Shown here: positions 56,093 to 64,000 of the stretch, one piece after another
Layout of the letters: every line of letters begins with the position of its first letter
Numbering within the stretch: the stretch's first letter is position 1
The notes under the pieces: model-generated
The model's database searches: none
Told to the model about the DNA's origin: nothing
Seen by the model: the letters and a program-made list of their open reading frames with translations, nothing else
Position numbers and translations under genes: made by a program
Assembly: GCF_030272615.1 (NCBI RefSeq)
Contig: NC_081405.1
Coordinates: 22,422,047 to 22,486,046, forward strand
Direction of reading: 5' to 3'
Origin: Cryptomeria japonica
Taxonomy: Eukaryota; Streptophyta; Pinopsida; Cupressales; Cupressaceae
DNA: 64,000 nt

Positions 56093-56454
56093 CATTGGGG
56101 CTTCATTGATTCATCTTGAAGAGACATTATTTTGACGTCAAGAGGCAGATCTAAAGAGCAGCATCTTTTGGAGGCGTCCTAGACCAAATCCAACCCCGCC
56201 ATTGCGTCCAGAAGGCCGTTTCCATGAATTTTGGTTATAAAGTCGGCCTATTTTGCTGAGAAAAAAAATTTCGCCAATTTTGCTAGTATTGTACAGATTT
56301 CGAAATTTTTTTATTATATTTTTCAAAAAAAAAAATAATAATTTTCTGAAAAAAAAAATTTCGAAAAATTTTTTTAAAAAAAAAAATCAGAAAAATTTTC
56401 GAAAAAGAAAATAAAAATTGAAAAATCAAAAAATCAAAAAAAGGTGCTTTTTTG

Positions 56455-57065
56455 GGGGTCCGCAGACCCCCCCCACAGTTCCGCGTGTTCCGCATGTTGT
56501 AGGTCTGCAGCGCCGCCCGTAATCGCAGAACGTCCGGCCGCTCCGAACACCGCACCACCGCTGTGCTCCCTCCCGCCGGCCGTCCTGGTTCCCTCCCGTC
56601 GGCCGACTTACCTGCACACTGCCTGCAGCACCGGTCCCGCCGTCACCGAGACCCGCCGCCGCCGCCCGCAGCAGCATCGCCCGACACCTTAGCTCCCCCG
56701 CAGCCGCCAGCCGTCTCATCCTCGCCGCTCGCTATTGCCGCCACTGCCTTCTCCGCGCCGGTCTCTACCGCCTCCGGCAGTGCCCGGGCCCACCGGTCTC
56801 TCCCGCTTCGCCGGCGACCCACCAGACAGGAGGACCCGCATCCGCCACATGGTACGCGGCCACTGGCCCGCGGGTACAACCCATACACGTCAACTCCGTA
56901 CGGCAGCCGAGTCATCCGCCACGTCATTTGCCACGCAGAGCCGCCCAGTCAGCAAATCTGTACGGTATGACTTGCACAGTCACCTACACAGTCAGCAGTC
57001 CATACAGTATGGACGCCCACTCAGCAGAGAGGCGAAGTTTTTGCGATGGTCATACGGCCGTCAAA
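56455..57065. other. GC-rich leader island
   Basis: About 0.6 kb, rich in CCGCCG-type words, between the PBS and gag, bounded on the left by A/T runs. ORFs exist on both strands, as expected for GC-rich DNA, but none has family features. Its 3' end holds small repeats: CACAGTCA, and the palindrome CCATACAGTATGG. Confidence 0.6.
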
Positions 57066-57720
57066 TTTAACATAGTGACTTGCTAACGTCAGCACCACAT
57101 CAGCATTTTTCAAAAATTTTGCAGGCCCCTCTCATTGAGCTTTTTGATTTTGTAGTTCAACTTCAAATGGCCATAACTTGCTCATTTTTGCTCCTTTTTG
57201 GGTGCAATTTTTTTTGAAATGGGCTATAATTTCATGATTTTAATGCACGTTTGTTTCATAAAATGCAGTTTTTGGTGACTGTACCTGAGTAATCTCAGTT
57301 TTTGCAACTTCAGAGGCTTCGTTTGGGGTCATACGACCTCCTTTTCAGGTGCTGTTTTTTTTGAAAGTGCGTATTTTTTCGTCTACTTTCACATGATGCT
57401 ATCATATTGATGCCATTATAAGTAAAAATTGTACTTTCATATTTTGGCCATTTTTGGCTCTTCTGGTACTTGTATATTTTCTTGAATCTCAATTAGATTC
57501 ATTGCACTATTGATTGAAGTTTCTTGTATCTCATTTAAGAAGTTGTAAAATTTGCATCATAAGTCCACTTTGCCTTGTTTTGCAAGTGGCTCATTGTAAT
57601 CACACTAAGTATAAAGTGCCAAAATCATCACTGGGGGGGGGGGGGGGTACTTTGATTGAGTGAATTTGGGGGGGTGTCTCTTGTACTTTTGTGCTCTTGT
57701 GTTCCTTCCTTTTTGCTACT
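57066..57720 (+). other. Leader between GC island and gag
   Basis: T-rich, non-coding, with a 15-G run at about 57632-57646. Ends at the gag ATG at 57721. Confidence 0.45.
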
Positions 57721-59163
57721 ATGGGTTCTTCTAAGTTTCCTCTCTTAACTCCTCATAATTATGCTACTTGGAAAATTGATGCATGGAGTAAACTTATGGA
57801 AAAAGGACTCACTCATTACATTGATGGAACTATTGTTGCTCCCACTGATCCTAAGGTTGATCCAGTTGGTCACTTGGATTGGCTCACTAAAAATATCATG
57901 GCAATTGGTACCTTAAGAAAATATGTATCAAAGGACCTCATTTTTCATATTGAGAAGTGTACTCTAATCAAGGATGCTTGGCAAAAGTTTCAAGACTTGT
58001 ATGGTCAAGTTGATGAGATTAGGGGATATCAAATTGATAGTGATCTCACCATGTTAGATCCCAAGAACTTTGATACTATACAAGATTATGTCACTAAGGC
58101 AAATGAGTTGAGGGCACAACTCAAAGATTGTGGCATTGATAAAAAGGATACTCAATTGATATTCAACTTGATAGGCAAGCTTCCACAAGAATATGCAGCA
58201 TTTGTTTCTAGTTTCCAAACCCATAGGATGACAATGGGTTCAAGCTACAAAATGCCTACATTTGATGCTTTCAATGAAATGTTGATGATGGAACAAACTA
58301 AGTTGATGAGCATGGGCATTTTTAAGGCTTCTAAGTCTCAAGCATTAGTGGCAAATCAAGGGAACAAAGGAAATCAAGGAAATGACAACTCAAACAAGAA
58401 GAAATGGCAATCAAAGCCTAACAAAAAAGCACCATCTTCTCCACAACAAGGAGATTCATCCTCTTCCAAGAGAGATAATTCATCAAAGAGGGAGAGACCT
58501 ACTTGTGCTTATTGTAAAAAGACTGGTCATGAAGAGCATCGTTGCCATTCTAAGAAGATTGATGAGCTTACACATATCATCAAAAAGCATAACATTGATT
58601 TGCCTAAAGTCTACAAGAAGGATGATTCATCAACTTCCACTTCCTCACATTCAAAAGGAAAAGGGCAAGCATTCATGGCTTCTACAAGTGGGAAGACTCA
58701 CTCTTTTGGAACAAGAAAAGGAAAAGCTCTATGTGCTACTATTAGTCATAATTCAGAGAGATGGCTTCTAGATTTAGGGGCTTCTCATCATATGGCATCT
58801 TCACAATCTATGTTCTCTACATTTGAGCCTTGCACCATGCCAAAGATTTTGATGGGCAATCATACATACATGGATGTGATTGGGAAAGAATCTATTGACA
58901 TTGGGGATAACTCCTTCAATGATGTGTTGTGTGTACCCCACTTGACAAACAATCTCCTTTCTATCTATCAAATCACACATGGCACAACTAAGAGAGTTGT
59001 GGAGTTCACACCTGACTCAGTTTTCATATCATTGCAACTGGGGTGGTTGATCATGCATCTCGGTTATACTCCTTTTCAGATTTTGTTGATGATGATGATT
59101 TCACATTTGATGATTCTATACATGATGATCACACTTCTTGTGAGGAGAACTTTGGACACTTGA
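57721..59163 (+). pseudogene. gag-pro: Copia gag-protease
   Basis: ATG 57721 gives MGSSKFPLLTPHNYATWKID, the typical start of a Copia Gag. The UBN2-like gag domain spans the first ~190 residues. A basic Ser/Lys-rich linker precedes the zinc knuckle CAYCKKTGHEEHRC (58504-58545). The protease motif is LLDLGASHHM (about 58768-58797), where DSG or DTG would be normal. The Ser-to-Leu change is one C-to-T and would remove activity. Family sequence continues to FTPDSVFIS. At about 59025-59035 a one-base shift moves the family frame, so the last ~40 codons to 59163 are out of frame. In the new frame VVDHASRLYSFSDF and NFGHLNMGIL resemble the pre-integrase segment. Confidence 0.88.
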
Positions 59164-59288
59164 ACATGGGGATTCTCACATGTGACTCCATTCTCGAGCC
59201 TTGTATTTCATCTCCTCATATTGATATCACATCACCTATTGCACCTGATGATGCGGATAGTGCGACAGTTTTGCCTCATGCGATTTAG
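59036..59288 (+). pseudogene. Pre-integrase fragment of the Copia element
   Basis: GVVDHASRLYSFSDF and ENFGHLNMGIL resemble the protease-integrase junction of Copia proteins (usually LWHERFGHLN). It ends at TAG 59286-59288. A frame change here leads into the next ORF. Confidence 0.6.
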
Positions 59289-59961
59289 TGCAGCAGGATA
59301 TTCATTGTCTTCTAGCTTCAGATTCATGGGATGATTACTTGACAGATATTACAGATTTGTTCATGGAATCCTACATTGCAGATTTGGGAAACATCATTGA
59401 TGACATTCATCTTCTCTTTGACTAAGGTGATCCTTCTTCGATTGTTGTGAGGGCACACTCTGACCCTCTTGTTCATTCTCTACATGATCATTCTTTCGAG
59501 GTTGACATGATTGTGGATACTTATGTACAACAGTTGGAGGAGGTCTCTTTATGTTTTGAGGAGACATGTGAGTCTTTGGGACATGTTCTACATCCATCTC
59601 CACTAGATCTTGGAGTGCCTTTTTCAGCAGTGTGGCACAGTTTACCACCTTTGGAGGGGGTATCTTTCAACATCAACATGGGGACACTTGAGCAGTTTTC
59701 AGAGATTCCTTTCATCATGAGTTCTCTTCATACATCTTCCCTTCATGATTGGGGAGACTTCATGGATACACCTTTGGTTTTGTTTCTTCCTAAGGGGAGG
59801 AATGTTGTTCGACGTTCATGGAGCAATTTCTTCATACATCGAGCTTCTATCATTAGTGCAGATTCCACATTGAGGGGGGGCTTCCTAGCTTCTCTTCTTC
59901 TCTCATATGGGGGGGACTTTTTCCTCACATGGGGTTTTGTCCTTTACATTCTTCTATGAGA
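59261..59961 (+). pseudogene. Orphan ORF in place of pol
   Basis: A frame open from 59261 to 59961 with a single TAA at 59423-59425 (CAA likely). It starts in DLVQQDIHCLLASDSWDDYL, is acidic and rich in Asp, Ser and Leu (MDTPLVLFLP, YVQQLEEVSLCFEE), and ends in a hydrophobic stretch (LASLLLSYGG, LTWGFVLYILL). It occupies the place of integrase and RT but shows no such motif. No family is recognised. It could be a rearranged or acquired ORF, or decayed non-coding sequence. Confidence 0.45.
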
Positions 59962-60172
59962 GTTCTCTTGTATGTTTTTCATCTCTCTTTTGGGGGAGGG
60001 TTTTTTCCCATTGGGTTTTTCTCTCTTTCCCCACTTTGTGAGAGATTTCATTGCATTGGTTTGCATGCATTTGCATTTGTACATGGGTACCGAACATGGC
60101 CTCGTAGCCGGGACCCATCTTGCATTACTTAATTGCATTGTAGACTTAAGTGCATTCCCCTAAGTTGCACTT

Positions 60173-60181
60173 AAGGGGGGG
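60173..60181 (+). promoter_or_regulatory. Polypurine tract of the 5.0-kb Copia element
   Basis: AAGGGGGGG directly before TGTTGG. The preceding CTAAGTTGCACTT is shared with the LARD-like element. Confidence 0.8.
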
Positions 60182-60631
60182 TGTTGGTGTAAATAATTAT
60201 TCATCATGGATATTATTACACTTTACTTAAGTTTACTTAGGAAATGCATTTCATAGTAGTTTGGGTATGAGACACTTGGGTGTTTGTGCCACATTGGGAT
60301 AGTGTGTGTAGGAGAAATTCCACCTTTTATGGTGTTGATCTTGTTGTTACACTCCACATTCAGTGGGTGATCCACCTCATGTGGACTATTATATTATTTC
60401 TCCTACCTACCCACACCTATTTCCTACCTACCCTTGTTTCTTATTGAGCCACATGTCATGTTTGTGTGCTCACATATCCCTAGCCTTGCCTATATAGGCA
60501 AGCTCATCTACATTGTATGTAATCTAGATATTGATCATTTTCTATTGATGAGAATACAGTTTATTCTTGTCCTATATTGTGTCTATATTTTGTACATTTC
60601 ATTGAGCTCTTGATCTTGGCAGAATCTCACA
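60182..60631 (+). mobile_element. 3' LTR of the 5.0-kb Copia element
   Basis: 450 bp, nearly identical to 55631-56080, with the TATAT duplication right after it. Confidence 0.94.
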
Positions 60632-60636
60632 TATAT

Positions 60637-61185
60637 TTTTTCTATGTTATAATAATCCACTCATGTGAACTCTAGAGGTTTGAGAAGCTTTTTTCCACCC
60701 ACCTTTTTTTTGAAAGTGTGATAATATTTTATAGATGATAATCTAGACACTTCTTTATCAAAAATTAATTAGACACATTAAATATAAAATTAAATCTTAC
60801 AAAATTATATTAGATTTGAAATAAATATTAATACATGATATATTGGATAAATTATATTAATAAAAAATTATAAGAACAAATAAATCAAATATTATATACA
60901 AAAGAAAACACATTATATCTTATTTTTGAGTAAAAATTATTAAATTTTAATAATTTTTATATAAACCAAACATCTTTATTATTTAAATTTCAAATGAATA
61001 ATCAAATATTTATTCTTCTTTATTTATAATTATTTTAACAAATGTCTTTTAAATAAAAAATCATAATATAACTTTTACCTAATATTTTATGTATTTATTG
61101 TTAGTATTAGCATGGTGTGATGGTTAAGTTGTGGCGTTGTTGTTCTTGCCATCAAGTTTCAAACCTTGTTGTGATGTTATGGTTG
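60637..61185. other. AT-rich intergenic DNA
   Basis: No ORF or repeat of note. Confidence 0.5.
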
Positions 61186-61685
61186 AGTATTTATTGAAAT
61201 GTCAATGAGGTCCCCAATTTGTGACCTCTTGTTTTTAAGTATTTATTTAAATGGGATGAGGTCCCCAATTTGTAACCTTCTATTGTTGAGTATTTATTTA
61301 AATGAGATGATGTTACGATGTTATTGTTGAGTATTTATTGAAATGTCATGAGGTCCCAATTTATTGAAATGTCAATGAGGTCCCCAATTTGTGGATGAGG
61401 TCCCCAATTTGTAACCTTCTATTGTTGAATATTTATTTAAATGAGATGAGGTCCCCAATTTGTAACCTCCTATTGTTGAGTACTTATTTGTAACCTGCCT
61501 ATTGTTGAGTATTTATTTAAGTGAGGTCCCTCATTTGTAACCTCAACGTGGATGAGGTCCCCCATTTATAATCTACAATTGTTAAGTATTTATTTAAATG
61601 TAGATGAGGTCCCCCATTTCTAATCTACAATTGTTAAGTATTTATTTAAATGTAATGAGGTCCCCCATTTTTAACCTCAACGTTT
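61186..61685. repeat. Degenerate minisatellite, about 50-bp unit
   Basis: GAGGTCCCC-type cores occur near 61207, 61258, 61350, 61377, 61397, 61448, 61523, 61554, 61606 and 61657, usually with AATTTGTAACCT and TTGTTGAGTATTTATTTAAA. Units differ by substitutions and partial deletions. Confidence 0.85.
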
Positions 61686-62326
61686 AATATCTGTTAAAGA
61701 ACTTTGAAAAAATTCATACTACTCATCATTAAATTCCAAAGAAAGAGATTGAATTCTAAAACTCAGTCTCCAATATAAATGAACTAAAAAGATTATATAA
61801 ATCTATATAAAAGCCTCCACCATAAAAATTGATATTTGAACTTCTTTTTATTACTTGTAAACCAACCAAAAGTAGAACAAATACCCACTTGCAGCTACTC
61901 TCTTATCGTTTTAAACAAGGCATAATCATTGCTTTGCTTTGTGGTTGTGGTTGGACATGCCAACACCCAGTGATTTTGCAGAAACTGACATCTCTTATGA
62001 ATATGGTAATGATTGCTCTACGCCTGCTGCAGCAAATTACACTCTCACCAACAATGGCCATCTTATCTATACACTATAATTTAAAATGCATCATGCACAG
62101 TCTAAAATCTAAGGAAATCTTGACCTGTCAAATTCAACGTCTCCATTGGAGTTAGCTACCCTTTCTTTATTACTTGTGTACTAATAATCAATACTATTTG
62201 CCTTCACTTTCCTGAACAAGATTAGTTTCAGTGTAGTATTGGTGGGAAAAGCATTTATGAGGATAATGCAACGCAGAGTATTGAGCCAAAATTTGTGCAG
62301 TTTGATTTGAAGGTGCAGTGGTGAGA
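61686..62326 (+). promoter_or_regulatory. Upstream region of the SPIRAL1-like gene
   Basis: No retroelement signs. AATTTGTGCAG and GGTGCAG just before the ATG look like splice acceptors, so a 5' UTR intron is possible. No definite TATA box was fixed. Confidence 0.35.
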
Positions 62327-62893
62327 ATGGGGCGTGGTGTTTGCAATGCAGGAGGACAAAGCTCATTGGGCTACCTCTTTGGAGGAGCTTCTCTACCAAC
62401 AGAAGATACTCCTGCAAACAATGGCAATAACAACAAACTAATTTCAAACACCCACATTACAGATACAGACACTCAAAATAGAGGAAAATCCAATACTGTA
62501 AGATGTTTTGTTTTTGCTTCCTATTTATAAAAAAGCGTTTTCATTTAGAGACATTAAATTTCTACAGTTCATATTGAATTATCATGTTATTTTGAGATTA
62601 TATTGTGTGAGATTGTTTTCATCAATGTTTCAAATCAAATTTCATGATTCATCGTCAAGATGCAATTGAGAGGGATCATAAAATTTGATCCGAAACATTG
62701 ATACAAAAAAATTCTTACACAATACAATCCAAAAATAACACAATAATCATTTTCATTGCACTAGATTGGTTATTGAAGGCAACATGATTAGGAGACTGAG
62801 CTTGATATCGTTTTGCAGAGGACTTCTATAAAAGTGCAGAGCGTACCAGGAGGAGATTCTTCTCTTGGCTATCTTTTTGGAGGACAGAAATGA
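62327..62893 (+). CDS. SP1L: SPIRAL1-like microtubule-associated protein, two exons
   Basis: Exon 1 is 62327-62497 (57 codons). The intron is 62498-62818 (GTAAGA...TTTTGCAG). Exon 2 is 62819-62893 (24 codons plus TGA). Both junctions are phase 0. The 81-residue product starts MGRGVCNAGGQSSLGYLFGG and ends in VQSVPGGDSSLGYLFGGQK. The conserved N-terminal MGRGV...GGQSSL-YLFG and C-terminal PGG-SSL-YLFGG repeats define the SPIRAL1 family, which binds cortical microtubules and promotes straight, anisotropic cell growth. The family is usually about 100-125 residues, so this member has a short middle linker. The reading frame is intact. I chose ATG 62327 because it gives MGRGV; the earlier GTG is not a likely start. 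Confidence 0.9.
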
Positions 62894-62969
62894 GAAGCTG
62901 TGCTCGTCGTATCATATTTCATGGTATATATTGAAATTGCTGCTTTGTCGATTGTTAACTTATGTGTGA

Positions 62970-62975
62970 AATAAA
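62970..62975 (+). terminator. Poly(A) signal of the SPIRAL1-like gene
   Basis: AATAAA about 80 bp after the stop codon, followed by T-rich sequence. Confidence 0.55.
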
Positions 62976-64000
62976 GGTTTGCCTAAGAAGGAAACGATGG
63001 CCTTTGTACATCTCATAGTGCAGAATTATTGTTCTTTAACTGCATTGAGATTTGTTTGTGGATAGTTTCAAACAATTCTGCAGACTATTGTTTCTTTATC
63101 TTGATGTATTTCTATACCTTTCATTCAAATATGTTTTCACTCTTCTCTCCTTTTTAGATCTCACTTTCAACTTTGTAATTATAAGTTTTGGTTTGAACTT
63201 TAATGTCAATTCCATGTCTTGAAATCTGAACTTGTGAATGTGAAAATTCAGACGTGAAGAGTTTATGTGGATTAAACAATTAAGAAGTTGTTTTCTCTGT
63301 CTTAATCAAGAATCAATAGTGATGCAGGATAATTTTGTGATTACTTAGGGGAGTCTAACTTTGCGATCATGTAGGGGAGGGGCCAATAGTTGGGCGGAGA
63401 TCTATTGTTAGTGTAGTTTTCAAGGTTTGTAACATATTTATACTACTAATTGTTAATAATTAATCTACATGTAAATCAACAAACGATCAAATGTGGGTTA
63501 AGATGGACCCTTAAAAGACATATGAGAATTTATGATTGTCATAAAAAATCATATATGCATTTATTAACAAGAGAAATAAATACATTTTCACTTCATATGA
63601 AAGGTCGTCACTACCCAATATAAGTGGGTCATTTATAAAATAAGATGCTTATATAAACAAGTATTGTTGTTTTGTGAAAAGATAATATTGTTATGTGTAC
63701 AATTACTTCGTTAGCAATGTATATGCATTTGAGTACATCATATTATACCTTGTTTTTTTTATCATGAATTATGAAAGGTTGTCAAAAACTTTTATGATAA
63801 TTTAAAGTTGAATATAAGTTGTATTTTAAATAATGATGTGTTGTTTTTATAACAATTTCAATGGTATTTTTGTGTTCAACTATTTGTTCATATGTGTTGG
63901 ATACAAAGGTTAGAGATAACAAGATTTATAGTTATAAAAAGATATTGAGATCATTTAGGTTTCTATGTCTTAATAAAGGATCACTACTGATGCAAATTAA
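62976..64000. other. Downstream region, no further gene seen
   Basis: AT-rich, without recognisable ORFs or repeats. Confidence 0.45.

Larger units (their letters stand above)
55631..60631 (+). mobile_element. Non-autonomous Copia element with gag-protease and an orphan ORF, 5.0 kb
   Basis: LTRs at 55631-56080 and 60182-60631 are both 450 bp with about six differences. TATAT flanks both sides exactly (55626-55630, 60632-60636). A perfect TGGTATCAGAGC PBS starts at 56081. The order is PBS, AT-rich then GC-rich leader, gag-protease, the beginning of the pre-integrase region, an orphan ORF, and a purine tract (AAGGGGGGG). Integrase core, RT and RNase H are missing. The element is young and probably depends on a partner. 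Confidence 0.93.

Noticed and set aside
56426-56970. Pro/Ala/Arg-rich ORFs on both strands
   Set aside because: Expected in GC-rich DNA with few stops; no motif and both strands equally open.

Overview
The window looks like nuclear DNA from a seed plant with a very repeat-rich genome, probably a gymnosperm or another giant-genome lineage. The evidence is nested LTR retrotransposons, spliced genes with GT/AG introns, initiator-Met-tRNA primer sites, AT-rich spacers and one short SPIRAL1-like plant gene. The species cannot be fixed from the sequence alone. There are no bacterial features, tRNAs, rRNAs or CRISPR arrays. Start codons, exons, LTR ends and target duplications were read by eye.

Layout. 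(1) 1-2434: 3' end of a decayed Copia element with its 3' LTR. (2) 3879-20150: a complete, very young 16.3-kb Ty3/Gypsy element of the Tat type. It has 770-bp LTRs with one visible difference, a perfect ACATG duplication, Gag, protease, G-patch, RT, two RNase H domains and a DD35E integrase. It also carries a spliced antisense gene with a plant mobile domain (PMD). (3) 21066-29062, minus strand: an 8.0-kb non-autonomous Copia/Sirevirus-like element with two identical-length LTRs, a coiled-coil zinc-knuckle ORF1 and a large unknown ORF2, but no pol. (4) 29063-32851: remains of a chromovirus. (5) 32852-44975, minus strand: an old Gypsy element with gag and protease pieces. Its protease DSG motif is split by a 4.5-kb TG...CA insertion (36383-40906) with a near-perfect 5-bp duplication. 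(6) 46828-51260: a possible MITE, a 0.7-kb tandem duplication around AT/GT microsatellites, and a 1.1-kb polypurine tract. (7) 52699-55525 and 55631-60631: two related non-autonomous Copia-like elements, one non-coding and one with gag-protease plus an orphan ORF. (8) 61190-61680: a minisatellite. (9) 62327-62893: an intact two-exon SPIRAL1-like gene, the only convincing host gene.

The most unusual signals are non-coding and lie in the Tat element. Three arrays (12 + 12 + 16 copies) of a GCGTCTGTG-like motif are phased at 19 or 21 bp. Two lie in the sense leader upstream of gag. The third lies in the opposite orientation, inside the intron of the antisense PMD gene, so each array precedes the gene it points towards. 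Next to the third array are six hairpins with a constant 15-nt loop and covarying stems, whose G-U pairs are possible only in sense RNA. Just after pol are three copies of GGTGAAAAC + variable hairpin + CGCC, also covarying. Together these suggest an undescribed RNA or chromatin control system in this Tat lineage. Premature stops in the Tat ORFs, its antisense gene and the Sirevirus-like ORF2 are all explicable by C-to-T changes, mostly CAG to TAG. In the Tat element they appear to predate the recent insertion, which suggests mobilisation in trans.
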